From G963676795 sp963677215 (GTDB lineage: Bacteria; Desulfobacterota; Desulfuromonadia; Desulfuromonadales; Geopsychrobacteraceae), in NCBI GenBank assembly GCA_963677215.1, contig OY781919.1, positions 2,046,001 to 2,110,000 on the forward strand: a stretch of 64,000 bases of DNA. The letters run 5' to 3'. A program made the position numbers and the translations under genes. The notes beneath the pieces are model-generated. The model made no database searches. It worked only from the letters and a program-made list of their open reading frames with translations, and was not told where the DNA came from. Shown in pieces: positions 7,578-16,573 of this stretch. Position 1 is the first letter of the stretch; each line of letters opens with the position of its first letter.

Positions 7578-9569
7578 TTAGCGAAGATAGTTGAACAGTA
7601 GATTTATGGCCCAGATTAACGCTATGGCAAATGCGCCGAACTGGGCTGCGCTGTACCAGAAATAGCGTCCGGTCAGCTGTGCTTCAGAGTGGGTTTCGCT
7701 GATCACCAACGGGTATCCCTTCTTGTGCCCGATGATGATCTGTTCTTCCTGTTTTTTACGCTTTCGGCTTTTCTTCAGCCCTTCATGGATCAACTGGTTC
7801 TCGACATCCTGGCGGGCGGCTTCCCATTCTTCCTGATCGAGCTGACCATCGCCGTTGGTGTCGTAGCGCTGGCGCAGGATCGGATCGCTCTTGATGTTGC
7901 GCAGGGCTTCGACCTTCTGTTCGTGGGCTGTCGGACCGCTGGCCCTTTTGACTGCAGCGAAGCCGAGGACATAGACCAGGGCGCCATCAATGATGATCTC
8001 CTCGACCCATTTCTCATCCCCTTGACTGAAAGAGCTGAACAGTCCGCTGTTATCGTCGTAGCCTTCCTGTTTGGTGACAGCCGAAACACGGCAGCGAGCC
8101 GGGTCGATTTCGACGCGCCCGGTCTCATCTTCCAGATAAAAGGGAACACGGCCACTGCTTCTGCCGCTGACCTTCTTCCAGGTGTTTTTATCCTTGTCGC
8201 GCCGGTAGCGGCTGAGACGGTAGTAGACACAGGGGATATGCGACATGGGGGAGATCAGTGCGTATTTACGGACCGCCTTGCCTTTGACCTCGACCATTCC
8301 CATGGCAACCGAGCGGATCCGACTGGTCGGGGTGTTCTCGATCCTTCTCTTGAGACGCAGAAAATAGAAGGCACCCCAGAGACTGAGCATGGCGACAATG
8401 AAAAGCAAGCTTCCGGTTTTAAAGGCGCGGTCAAAGATCAGGCCGAGAAGATCTCCGTTGCCGAACTGGTTGATGATGATCGAGGCGAAAAAGATGAAGC
8501 CAACGCCAGCCATGTATTTGATTTGTGATGTGAGCCCTACGCCTGATTGCATCAGGTCGTCAGGAGGGGCGGGTAGTGCAGTCCTTTGTTCCGTTTGTTT
8601 GTTTGTGCCTGTTGCTTTAGGCGGATCCTCGCCAAGAGCCTCCTCGATGGTTTCACGCAAGGGGGTCGTGAACTCCTCTCCGGCGGCGGCCAGGGCGGGG
8701 TTCTGGGCGATAATTGCAGCAGTAGCGAGGGCGGCTGGTGAGCTGTCATGCTCTTCGCTTGGGACGGTTCCGCGTTTTTCTGCAGCGATTAGGTCGGTCA
8801 TCAGCCAGCCGTAGCGGACCAGACTTATCTGGTTCTGGCGGGCGATCTCAGGGTCTTCTGCTTTGCCGCGTTGCAGGCTGCACCCGGGGAAAGTGGCCAG
8901 ACCGAAGTCGGTGAACAGGTGGAACTCGTCTGCAAGTTCACGGGCAATTTTCAGAATTACCTTGAGATTCTGGACGCTGCTGAGGGTCGCTCTGTCCCCC
9001 AGCCCCTGGGCATTGAATTTACCCGGGAAAATCCTGACCCCCCGGCTGGGGAGACCATTCTCAATCAGATACAGATCAAGAATCGGCTTGCCGCGCAGAA
9101 TCGTCATGATTTTTTTGTCGTCTTCAAGCTGGCGGATATTGTCGATGCCGAAGTAACTGTGACTGCTGAGGATCTGCTTGACGTTCTGGTCAAGAAGGTG
9201 ACCGGACATCTCGGCCAGGATTGCCACAACTGTAGCTCCTTTGGAAAACGTCAGCTCGCTTTTGAGGCAGCTGCACCTCAGTTCGGTCCCAGAAAACTCA
9301 AGGCTGCGCAGGCGCTGTGGGGCAAAGGTCGGTTTGCTCGGGTGAAAAATCCAGTGGCCGATTTTTCTGGTGCACAGGCTGTCCGAGATAGACTCCAGGC
9401 GTTGCGCCTGACCATGCGCCAACAGGGACAGCCCTTTGCCGACCAAGCGCTGGCGACTCTGGTAGAGGTCGATCTTATGGTCATGGTTGAGTTCTTTCAG
9501 CAGTTCCGGCAGGAATTCCGGCTCCGGCGTTTGCTGCTCAACGATGAGATAGTGAACATTTTCAGACAT
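7578..9569 (-). CDS. GIDE-domain membrane protein with EF-hand
   Basis: 663 residues in layers. An unrecognised soluble N-terminal region (about 1-345) ends in an Ala/Pro-rich linker. Two transmembrane helices follow at about 351-372 and 384-406. A GIDE/MAPL-type domain spans about 413-545 (PCVYYRLSRYRR, then PFYLEDETGRVEIDP). A single EF-hand-like loop, DTNGDGQLDQEE, lies at about 570-581, then a charged linker and a last helix near 638-660. In eukaryotes the GIDE domain flanks the RING finger of MUL1; no RING is present here. Calcium binding is plausible from the intact loop ligands. Gene order with LemA is conserved in many bacteria. Confidence 0.85.
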   Translation of the reverse strand: MSENVHYLIVEQQTPEPEFLPELLKELNHDHKIDLYQSRQRLVGKGLSLLAHGQAQRLESISDSLCTRKIGHWIFHPSKPTFAPQRLRSLEFSGTELRCSCLKSELTFSKGATVVAILAEMSGHLLDQNVKQILSSHSYFGIDNIRQLEDDKKIMTILRGKPILDLYLIENGLPSRGVRIFPGKFNAQGLGDRATLSSVQNLKVILKIARELADEFHLFTDFGLATFPGCSLQRGKAEDPEIARQNQISLVRYGWLMTDLIAAEKRGTVPSEEHDSSPAALATAAIIAQNPALAAAGEEFTTPLRETIEEALGEDPPKATGTNKQTEQRTALPAPPDDLMQSGVGLTSQIKYMAGVGFIFFASIIINQFGNGDLLGLIFDRAFKTGSLLFIVAMLSLWGAFYFLRLKRRIENTPTSRIRSVAMGMVEVKGKAVRKYALISPMSHIPCVYYRLSRYRRDKDKNTWKKVSGRSSGRVPFYLEDETGRVEIDPARCRVSAVTKQEGYDDNSGLFSSFSQGDEKWVEEIIIDGALVYVLGFAAVKRASGPTAHEQKVEALRNIKSDPILRQRYDTNGDGQLDQEEWEAARQDVENQLIHEGLKKSRKRKKQEEQIIIGHKKGYPLVISETHSEAQLTGRYFWYSAAQFGAFAIALIWAINLLFNYLR

Positions 9570-9721
9570 GAACTGTCCCTTGATAGAATTCTTTCTAATT
9601 TATAAAAATTAACAATTTGTTTCAAGTTATTAATATAGCTGGCAGGCAAGGAGAAAACCTTCTTCCGTATGGCGTGGGTTTTGGACTATTCTCAGACTAT
9701 GAATAAGCAGCGGAAAATCAT

Positions 9722-10126
9722 ATGAAAACCAGGGTCAGGAACCCAATCTTGCGTCTCTTGCTCATTGCGGTCGGCTGGATCAGTGTCTGTCTGGGGGGCA
9801 TCGGTATCTTTGTTCCGCTGCTGCCGACAGTCCCTTTTCTGTTGCTCGCTGCGGTCTGTTTTGCCCGGAGTTCGGAGATGTTTCACCGCTGGCTGGTCAG
9901 TCACCCTAGGCTTGGTCCGATGATCAACGGATTTCTGAGCGGTGAGGGGATTCCACTCCACGCCAAGCTTACAGCGATCGCTATTCTCTGGTGCAGCATC
10001 TTGCTCTCTGTGATGGCTCTGGCTATTCTGCTGTGGGTGAAGCTACTACTGATACTGGTAGGTATCTGTGTCTCATGGTATCTCATCAGTCTGCCTGTCA
10101 AACATGAGACCTGTAAGGATCAGTGA
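9722..10126 (+). CDS. YbaN family DUF454 inner-membrane protein
   Basis: 134 residues with three or four hydrophobic helices. The family pattern is clear: GWISVCLGGIGIFVPLLPTVPFLLLAA, then FARSS..FH.WL..HP.LGP.I. This is the usual DUF454 length. Function is unknown. The gene is divergent from the GIDE gene and convergent with arfB, overlapping its 3' end by seven bases, so the two messages are complementary at their ends. Confidence 0.88.
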   Translation: MKTRVRNPILRLLLIAVGWISVCLGGIGIFVPLLPTVPFLLLAAVCFARSSEMFHRWLVSHPRLGPMINGFLSGEGIPLHAKLTAIAILWCSILLSVMALAILLWVKLLLILVGICVSWYLISLPVKHETCKDQ

Positions 10127-10539
10127 TGATCACGGATTCTTTGCCTGAGCTCCTTAACCCTGCTTTTGACCTTTTTGCTTTTCAGGCGACCCTCGACTGA
10201 GCTCTTGGTCGGCATGGTCTTTTTGCGTGGCCTTCGTTTCTGCAATGCCATGCTGAGCACTGACTGAAACCGGCTCAGGGCCTGCTGGCGATTGCGTTCC
10301 TGGCTGCGTTCTTCCCGTGACCTGATGGTCAATGTCCCGTCATGGTTCAGACGCTGAGCAAGTTTGTGGGTGAGCAGTTGCTTGGCTTCTTCGGGGAGAC
10401 TTGATCTGGCAATATTGAAACGCAGTTCGATGGCAGTCGACACCTTGTTGACATGCTGACCACCTGGCCCGCCCGCTCGGATGGCTCTTAGCTCGATCTC
10501 ATCGTCCCGGATGAAAAGAGTCTCTGAGAGTTTGATCAT
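10120..10539 (-). CDS. arfB: Alternative ribosome-rescue factor ArfB
   Basis: 139 residues. The GGQ peptidyl-tRNA hydrolase motif sits in RAGGPGGQHVNKVSTAIELRF, and the strongly basic C-terminal tail (RRPRKKTMPTKSS, then SKKVKSRVKELR) enters the empty mRNA channel in ArfB/YaeJ. Length and tail separate it from RF1/RF2. It should release stalled non-stop ribosomes. It stands alone, with its own terminator region downstream of the chemoreceptor gene. Confidence 0.92.
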   Translation of the reverse strand: MIKLSETLFIRDDEIELRAIRAGGPGGQHVNKVSTAIELRFNIARSSLPEEAKQLLTHKLAQRLNHDGTLTIRSREERSQERNRQQALSRFQSVLSMALQKRRPRKKTMPTKSSVEGRLKSKKVKSRVKELRQRIRDHH

Positions 10540-10587
10540 TGTCCTCGTTCCGATTCTGTCGACTGGCTGCAGGGCTTCAGCAGAGAC

Positions 10588-10628
10588 GGTAAAAAAAGCC
10601 CGGTGCAGTCACCGGGCTTTTGAGTTTT
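10588..10628. terminator. Rho-independent terminator of the haem chemoreceptor gene
   Basis: AAAGCCCGGTG (10595-10605) pairs with CACCGGGCTTT (10610-10620) around a four-base loop. Read on the minus strand it ends in a run of Ts right after the 10629 stop. The plus-strand T run is shorter, so it may act both ways. Confidence 0.88.
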
Positions 10629-12527
10629 TCAGTATTTGCCGAAATCGTCATCGTCCAGCTTGATCTGGGGTTTGGCATTCGGCGATTTTCCCCAATCATC
10701 TTGAGTCGGAAGCTGAGGCGCCTTGGGTGCCGCCGGAGTCCGGGCCGGAGCAGAGGCTACGGGCGGCGGAGGAGTTCCGGCTCCGGAGAGCAATTTGAAT
10801 TTGCCCAACATATCCTGCAGATCGTTGGCCTGGCTGGAGAGCTGCTCAGAGATCGCCGCGTTCTCCTCCGAGGTCGAGGTGGTGCGCAGGTTGACCTCGT
10901 TGAGCTGGTGTAGTCCTTCGTTGATCTGGCTGATCCCCAACGACTGCTCGTTGCTTGCCGCGGCGATCTCGGCGACCAGTTCCGAAACCTTGCTGACGTC
11001 GTTAACAATCTCGGTCAGGGCCACAGCCGTGGTTTGGGCAATTTCGGCACCGTTATTGGTTTTTTCTACCGACCCCTGGATCAGGGCCGTGGTTTCCTGG
11101 GCCGCTTTGGCGCTGCGGGCTGCCAGGTTGCGGACCTCTTCGGCAACGACGGCGAAGCCTTTGCCGTGTTGTCCGGCGCGTGCAGCTTCAACCGCTGCGT
11201 TCAGAGCCAGCAGGTTGGTCTGGAAAGCGATCTCATCGATGACCTTGATGATCTTGTTGATATCCTGGGCCGAGGCCTTGATATCTTCCATCGCTTCGAC
11301 CATGTTCTGCATCTTAAGGTTGCCCTGTTCGGCAGCTTTGCGTGCTTCAGCGGAGAGACTGTTGGCAGCTGTCGCGTTCTCGGCGTTATTGCGCGTCTGC
11401 TCGTTCATCTCGGTGACCGAAGAAGAAATCTCCTCGAGGGCAGCAGCCTGCTGGGTCGCATCGTTGGCCAGGCTTGAGCTGCTGTCGGCAACCTGAACCG
11501 CTCCCGAGGAAATCTGCGAACTGGCGATCTGAACGGTCTGCATGGCGTCAGTCAGCCCGGCACAGGCCCTGGCCATCGGCTTGGCGATCAGGCCTTGCGC
11601 CTGGAAGGTAAAGTCACCTATGGCCAGGCGGTTGAAAGATTCAAGGACCTGATCTCTCAGGTTGTCGGCAAAGCGGTTGAGCGCCTGGGCCAGACGGCCG
11701 ATCTCATCGCTGCGTCTGGTATCGATACGGTGATCGAGGTTGCCCCCTTCCAGCTCGTCCAGCATATGCAAGGTTTTGCGGAAGGGGCGGATGACTGCTT
11801 TGGTCGAGAAAAAGGCAATAAACACTCCAAGGGCGATCAGCAGGATGATAAAGATGATTGTTGCCTTGGTGATGGTCGAGGAGAGGGCGGCATCCGCCTC
11901 ATCGAGGGAATGGATGATCTCAAAGGACCCGTGCATCTCTCCTGCCTTCCAGTTTTCCATACGTGCCCCGGTCGGATCGGTGCCGTTGCTGGTCCCCCAG
12001 TACTGCTGGGACTTCTGCGGATCACCGTGGCAGTAAAGGCAGGTCTCGCTCAGATAGACAGCGCGAAAATAATGTACGGAATTGGTCTGTTCATTGATTT
12101 CATAATATTCGTCCAGGTGCTCGTTCTTCATTGTCGTCAGCGCACGAGCTTCCATCTCGTCCGGGGTATTGCTCGGGTTGCGTGGCTGAAACTTGGGAAC
12201 CTTGAAGGTGTAGTTCCCCTCTTCGGCTTTACGCATCGCTGCACGCCATGCCGAAACGACAGGGACCGCGGAGAGAACCTTATCCTGCTCTCCCTTGTCG
12301 GCCCATTGCTTCAGCTCTTCAACGCTGAACAGCCCCTGTTGCCATTTGTCTTCCATCTCCTGGCGGGTTGATTCGACAGTTCTGGCCAGGATTCTCGATT
12401 TGTCGATCGCCGCATCCAGAGTGCGGTTCTTTTCATGAAAATAAAAACTGGCGAAAAGGACGATCAACAATAGCGCCGGCAGGGCAACACCGCCAACGAT
12501 CAATTTTGTCCTGAGAGACGACGACAT
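10629..12527 (-). CDS. Methyl-accepting chemotaxis protein with haem-binding DUF3365 sensor
   Basis: 632 residues from the ATG at 12527, which has AAGGAG seven bases upstream; the longer open frame to 12605 has none. Transmembrane helices lie at about 10-30 and 222-242. The periplasmic part is a DUF3365/Tll0287-like domain with one c-type haem site CLYCH at about 163-167. A HAMP domain (about 243-295) and the full MCP signalling hairpin follow (EIAFQTNLLALNAAVEAARAG). The tail is Pro/Ala-rich and acidic with no NWETF-type pentapeptide. The haem implies redox, oxygen or NO sensing; which one is not visible. Confidence 0.92.
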   Translation of the reverse strand: MSSSLRTKLIVGGVALPALLLIVLFASFYFHEKNRTLDAAIDKSRILARTVESTRQEMEDKWQQGLFSVEELKQWADKGEQDKVLSAVPVVSAWRAAMRKAEEGNYTFKVPKFQPRNPSNTPDEMEARALTTMKNEHLDEYYEINEQTNSVHYFRAVYLSETCLYCHGDPQKSQQYWGTSNGTDPTGARMENWKAGEMHGSFEIIHSLDEADAALSSTITKATIIFIILLIALGVFIAFFSTKAVIRPFRKTLHMLDELEGGNLDHRIDTRRSDEIGRLAQALNRFADNLRDQVLESFNRLAIGDFTFQAQGLIAKPMARACAGLTDAMQTVQIASSQISSGAVQVADSSSSLANDATQQAAALEEISSSVTEMNEQTRNNAENATAANSLSAEARKAAEQGNLKMQNMVEAMEDIKASAQDINKIIKVIDEIAFQTNLLALNAAVEAARAGQHGKGFAVVAEEVRNLAARSAKAAQETTALIQGSVEKTNNGAEIAQTTAVALTEIVNDVSKVSELVAEIAAASNEQSLGISQINEGLHQLNEVNLRTTSTSEENAAISEQLSSQANDLQDMLGKFKLLSGAGTPPPPVASAPARTPAAPKAPQLPTQDDWGKSPNAKPQIKLDDDDFGKY

Positions 12528-12707
12528 GAATGGCTCCTTGCTTAAAATGAAAAACAAAATCTCACATGATTTGGACATTTTAATTTTTGAATATAGCAAA
12601 GTCAACCGCTAAGCCTGAATATAATTTAATTTAGTATTATTTATGGAGTGGAAATTGTGCGCCTCCGGTAGAGGCGGCTCTGGAGGGAAGAAGATGGCTG
12701 AATGCGG

Positions 12708-12736
12708 AAGGCTTCCTGCCTGGGGCAGAAAGCCTT
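12708..12736. terminator. Inverted repeat downstream of the parvulin gene
   Basis: AAGGCTTCCTGCC pairs with GGCAGAAAGCCTT around a short loop, seven bases after the parvulin stop. There is no T run on the minus strand, so it may protect the 3' end rather than terminate strongly. Confidence 0.5.
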
Positions 12737-12743
12737 CATATCG

Positions 12744-13025
12744 CTATTCGCTGCGTTCGGTGACTTCCAGCAGGTGATAGCCGAACTGGGTTTTGATTGG
12801 TCCGAGAACCTTGCCGACTTCACCGGTGAAGACCGCTTCGTCAAATTCAGGGACCATCTGGCCGCGGCCAAATTCGCCGAGCTCTCCGCCCTGACGGCCG
12901 GAAGGGCATTTGGAGTGAACCTTGGCGATTTCGGCAAAGTCCTCGCCGCCTTCAATCAGTTTCTTAAGGGTCTGACAGTCCGCTTCGCTGGGGACCAGAA
13001 TGTGTCTTGCTTTGGCTCTTGCCAT
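12744..13025 (-). CDS. ppiC: Single-domain parvulin peptidyl-prolyl isomerase
   Basis: 93 residues, essentially one rotamase domain like E. coli PpiC. Family marks are ARHILVPSEADCQTLKKLI, CPSGRQGGELGEFGRGQMVPEFDEAVF and FGYHLLEV. No signal peptide is present, so it acts in the cytoplasm on peptidyl-proline bonds. It is divergent from the YchJ gene with about 160 bases between them. Confidence 0.93.
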   Translation of the reverse strand: MARAKARHILVPSEADCQTLKKLIEGGEDFAEIAKVHSKCPSGRQGGELGEFGRGQMVPEFDEAVFTGEVGKVLGPIKTQFGYHLLEVTERSE

Positions 13026-13185
13026 TTCGATTCTCCTTTGACGTTAACATTGTGAACTGTCTTTGTAACCGATTAACCTCTATTATTGCAAGGTAAGGGC
13101 GGAGATTGAAGTCTCTTGACACTCGTCTGGAGTACCCATAGACTTCGCACAGTTTGATGGATAAGTTCTTTTTCTAGGAGTTTTT

Positions 13186-13662
13186 ATGAGTTTATGTCCC
13201 TGTGGTAGCGGACTTAAGTTTTTGGCCTGCTGTGAACCGGTTTTGCAAGATTTTACCTGTGCCGAGAGTGCCGAACAGCTGATGCGAGCCCGTTATACGG
13301 CTCACGTCAAGATCGATATCGATTTTGTTCAGAACACGACCCATCCTGATCACCGTGCTGATTACGATGAAAAAACCGCCAGAGACTGGGCCGAGCAGTC
13401 TGAATGGTTGGAGCTCGAAATCATCAGTGCCAGCGGGACCGCTGCCGATACCAAGGGAGAGGTCGAGTTTATTGCCCGTTACAAGATCAACGGTGCCAAG
13501 CAGAGCCATCATGAGCGTGCCACCTTCGAAAAAAAGGATGGTAACTGGTACTTCAGCGACGGTGAGATGGTCAAGAATCAGCCGGTCACTTCACTGAAGG
13601 TCGGTCGCAACGATCCATGCACCTGTGGTAGCGGCAAGAAATACAAGAAGTGCTGTGGCTGA
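13186..13662 (+). CDS. ychJ: YchJ family (UPF0225) protein with two SEC-C motifs
   Basis: 158 residues. SEC-C-type zinc motifs lie at both ends (CPCGSGLKFLACC and DPCTCGSGKKYKKCC) around a cystatin/NTF2-like YchJ core (AEQLMRARYTAHVKIDIDFV, HHERATFEKK). This layout is exactly that of the UPF0225 family. SEC-C motifs bind zinc and contact SecB or ribosomes in other proteins; the role of YchJ is not established. It precedes a small conserved gene on the same strand. Confidence 0.9.
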   Translation: MSLCPCGSGLKFLACCEPVLQDFTCAESAEQLMRARYTAHVKIDIDFVQNTTHPDHRADYDEKTARDWAEQSEWLELEIISASGTAADTKGEVEFIARYKINGAKQSHHERATFEKKDGNWYFSDGEMVKNQPVTSLKVGRNDPCTCGSGKKYKKCCG

Positions 13663-13755
13663 TTAATCAATAAGGTCTGCGTCTCTTGCTGCAGTCAGTC
13701 GTTCTGGGGGTATAATTAACGCTGTACAGACTAACACTGCGGAAGGAGAAAGGTC

Positions 13756-13950
13756 ATGATCAAGGTAAAGAGTTTTGGCGAACCTCTGGAACCATTCCGG
13801 GCTAAAAAAGAGCTTGATGAGCTCGATGAGAGAATCAACCGCTTTATTCGTGAAAACGGGGTCAAAAACGTCATTTCCGTCAGCGACAGCACGACCATTG
13901 AGGGCGGATCGACCATCGGCCTGATTCGGGTTCTGGTCTACGAAGTCTGA
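13756..13950 (+). CDS. Small conserved hypothetical protein
   Basis: 64 residues with a strong ribosome-binding site (GGAAGGAGAAAGGTC). An amphipathic, charged helix (KKELDELDERINRFI) is followed by a strand-rich end (NVISVSDSTTIEGGSTIGLIRVLVYEV). This is compatible with a small dodecin-like or beta-alpha-beta fold, but I do not recognise a named family. Codon use matches its neighbours and a terminator follows directly, so it is a real gene. Confidence 0.75.
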   Translation: MIKVKSFGEPLEPFRAKKELDELDERINRFIRENGVKNVISVSDSTTIEGGSTIGLIRVLVYEV

Positions 13951-13960
13951 ACTACTGAAA

Positions 13961-14000
13961 AAGAAAAGGTCCTTCGCTGCGGCGAAGGACCTTTTCTTTT
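13961..14000. terminator. Bidirectional terminator between the small gene and livF
   Basis: AAAAGGTCCTTCGC and GGCGAAGGACCTTTT form a long stem with A and T runs on both sides. It serves the plus-strand small gene and the minus-strand liv operon, whose last gene stops at 14014. Confidence 0.92.
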
Positions 14001-14013
14001 TATCAACATGCAA

Positions 14014-14739
14014 TCAGCCCCCAAGGTAGGCCTTTTTGACTTCCGGATTGCCGAGCAGCTCTTCGCTGGTCCCTTCGGCAACGATCTTGCCGGTATCCAG
14101 AACATAGCCGCGGTGGGCAAGATTGAGTGCCAGGTTGGCGTTCTGCTCAACGAGCAGGATGGTCATCCCCTCCTCGTTGAGTTGTTTGAGCTTGCGGAAC
14201 AGCTCATATTTGAGCACCGGGGCCAGTCCCATGCTCGGTTCATCAAGCAGCAGCACCTTGCAGCCGGTCATCAGCGCCCGGCCGACGGCAAGCATCTGCT
14301 GTTCACCGCCACTCAAGGATTCGCTGCGCTGGTTGCGTCGTTCTTTCAGGCGCGGAAAGAGTTCGAAGATATACTCATACTCTTTTTCAAGGTCGGCGTT
14401 CTTCTCCCTGGCGTAGGTTGCCAGTTTGAGATTCTCCATGACGGTCAGATTGCCGAAGATCCGGCGTCCTTCCGGTGACAGGGCCAGATGGAGGTCCTTG
14501 ACTACCGAGTCCGGTTTGGTGTTCAGGATCGATTCTCCCTTGAACTTGATATCCCCGGCAACGACGCGTGGTGCTTCGGGCGGGGGCAACCGGGCAATGG
14601 TGTAGAGGCTGGTGGTCTTGCCAGCGCCATTAGCACCAATCAGGGTGACAATTTCACCTTCGTTGACATGGAAACTGATGCCGTGAAGGGCCTGGATGTT
14701 TCCATACTTCACTTCGAGATTTTCAACGGAAAGTAACAT
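14014..14739 (-). CDS. livF: Branched-chain amino acid ABC transporter ATPase LivF
   Basis: 241 residues. Walker A is GANGAGKTT, the signature is SLSGGEQQMLAVGRALM and Walker B is VLLLDEPSMGLAP; the length and LSGGEQQ pattern are LivF-like. It energises import of branched-chain or related amino acids together with LivG. Its start overlaps the livG stop by one base (TGATG). It is the last gene of the livJHMGF operon and ends at a bidirectional terminator. Confidence 0.95.
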   Translation of the reverse strand: MLLSVENLEVKYGNIQALHGISFHVNEGEIVTLIGANGAGKTTSLYTIARLPPPEAPRVVAGDIKFKGESILNTKPDSVVKDLHLALSPEGRRIFGNLTVMENLKLATYAREKNADLEKEYEYIFELFPRLKERRNQRSESLSGGEQQMLAVGRALMTGCKVLLLDEPSMGLAPVLKYELFRKLKQLNEEGMTILLVEQNANLALNLAHRGYVLDTGKIVAEGTSEELLGNPEVKKAYLGG

Positions 14740-15533
14740 CAGATATTATCATCTCCCAGGTAGGCCGTGATAACGGCCGGATTGTTGCGAATCTCTTCCG
14801 CATCCCCTTCGGCGATGGTCTGGCCGAAGTCGATAACCTTGATCTTGTCACACAGCTCCATCATGACGTCCATGTGATGCTCGATCATCCAAATGGTGAC
14901 ATCGAAGGTTTCATGAATCCAGCGTACCAGGCGGATCAACTCCTTGATGTCGGCCGAATTAAGCCCGGCAGCAGGCTCATCGAGCAGCAGCAACTGAGGA
15001 TGGGTTGACAGGGCGCGGGCAATTTCCAGTTTGCGCTGAGTACCGTATGGGAGGTTCTTCGGCAGCTCTTCGGCGAATCTGGTCAGCTGGAAGATGTCGA
15101 GCAGCTCTTCCGCTTCTTTTTTGATCTCGGCTTCGCGTTTCAGGTACTTGCGGCTGCGGATCGCACTGTGGAAAAAGCCGTAGCCGAGCCGGTAGTGCTG
15201 GGCTACGCGGATGTTGTCCATGACCGTCATGTCGTTCCACAGGCGGATATTCTGAAAGGTCCTGGCAACGCCGAGTGCGGTGACCTTGTGCGGCTTCAGG
15301 CCCGCTGTTGGTGCACCGCCAATGAGGATCTCTCCTTCCGTCGGCTGATAGAAGCCGCTGACCAGGTTGAAGACTGTGGTCTTGCCGGCACCGTTGGGGC
15401 CGATCAGCCCCGCCAGTTCGTTTTTCTCCAGACGGACATTGAAGTCGGATACCGCCGTCAGACCGCCAAACCGTTGGGTCAGGCCGCGAACTTCGAGAAC
15501 CGGAGCTGCGGCTTGTTCTGTCTGTGCTTGCAT
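14739..15533 (-). CDS. livG: Branched-chain amino acid ABC transporter ATPase LivG
   Basis: 264 residues. Walker A GPNGAGKTT, the LivG-specific GVARTFQNIRLWNDMTV region, a variant signature (LPYGTQRKLEIARAL) and Walker B LLLLDEPAAGL are present. The PYGxQRxLEIARAL form instead of LSGGQ is normal for LivG. It lies 12 bases after livM. Confidence 0.95.
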   Translation of the reverse strand: MQAQTEQAAAPVLEVRGLTQRFGGLTAVSDFNVRLEKNELAGLIGPNGAGKTTVFNLVSGFYQPTEGEILIGGAPTAGLKPHKVTALGVARTFQNIRLWNDMTVMDNIRVAQHYRLGYGFFHSAIRSRKYLKREAEIKKEAEELLDIFQLTRFAEELPKNLPYGTQRKLEIARALSTHPQLLLLDEPAAGLNSADIKELIRLVRWIHETFDVTIWMIEHHMDVMMELCDKIKVIDFGQTIAEGDAEEIRNNPAVITAYLGDDNI

Positions 15534-15545
15534 GGCATCAGCTCC

Positions 15546-16562
15546 TTACTTGAATTTGTAAAAGCGTTTCAGACGCGGAAACAGATCGGACAGCTCGCGG
15601 TTGCCCATGATTCCTTCCGGTCTGAACTGCATCAGGATGATCAGCAGCAGCGGAATGGCGACCCATTTGATGATCTGCAGCGGGCGTAGCAGTTCAAGCA
15701 GAATAGTAAACAGTACCGCCGAGAGGATCGACCCGGAGAGGGAGCCCATGCCGCCAAGGTAAACCATGACCATGACTTCGGTCGACTTGAGGATGTTGAA
15801 GCTGCCCGGGTTGACGTAGCCGATGATGTAGGCGAACAGACCGCCACCGATACCGGCCATCCCCGACGAGAGCATGAAGGTAATGGTCTTGATCTTGTTG
15901 GTGTTGACGCTCATGATCTCGGCGGCAACCTCATCCTGACAGATCGCCGTAACCCCCTTGCCGAAGGTCGATGACACGTAGCGGCGCATCGCCCAGACGC
16001 AGAAGATGGTGAAGAGGAATACCCAGATCGGCATCCACGGCAGGTAGGCGACATCCTCCATCGATCCGACCAGGCTCTTCATTCCCATGAAGCCACGTGA
16101 ACCGCCAATGGCACCGATATTCTCGATGGCGCTGATGATGATGTAGTTGGCGGCGATGGTGATGATCGCAAGATAGTCGCCACGCGTCTTGTAGGACGGA
16201 AAGGCGACCAGCAGGCCAGCCAGGGCTGCGGCAATTCCGCCGACCAGAATGATGAATGGAAAGGCATAGAGCGCGTAGGACGGATCGAGCAACGGTGCAC
16301 CGAAGACCTTGTCCTTGGCGAACAGCCAGACACCGAGAATCGATGAAACGTAGGCGCCGACGCACATGAAACCTGCGTGTCCGCAGGAAAACTCCCCCAT
16401 GTAGCCGTTGACCAGATTGAGGCTGGTCGAAAGGATGACATTGACCCCCATGAACATCAGCACCGAGAGGATGTAGAGGCTGACGTATTCCTCGTAGGCA
16501 AGCCAGACGATGACCAGACCGACCAGGGCAAGAATCAGGTGGACAGAATAGCGACGTAACAT
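15546..16562 (-). CDS. livM: Branched-chain amino acid ABC permease LivM
   Basis: 338 residues, mostly transmembrane. The cytoplasmic coupling region (GKGVTAICQDEVAAEIMSVN) and the GGMGSLSGSILSA motif are those of LivM permeases. It starts with a clear ribosome-binding site (GGAGGACATCAC) 11 bases after livH. It forms the import channel with LivH. Confidence 0.95.
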   Translation of the reverse strand: MLRRYSVHLILALVGLVIVWLAYEEYVSLYILSVLMFMGVNVILSTSLNLVNGYMGEFSCGHAGFMCVGAYVSSILGVWLFAKDKVFGAPLLDPSYALYAFPFIILVGGIAAALAGLLVAFPSYKTRGDYLAIITIAANYIIISAIENIGAIGGSRGFMGMKSLVGSMEDVAYLPWMPIWVFLFTIFCVWAMRRYVSSTFGKGVTAICQDEVAAEIMSVNTNKIKTITFMLSSGMAGIGGGLFAYIIGYVNPGSFNILKSTEVMVMVYLGGMGSLSGSILSAVLFTILLELLRPLQIIKWVAIPLLLIILMQFRPEGIMGNRELSDLFPRLKRFYKFK

Positions 16563-16573
16563 GTGATGTCCTC

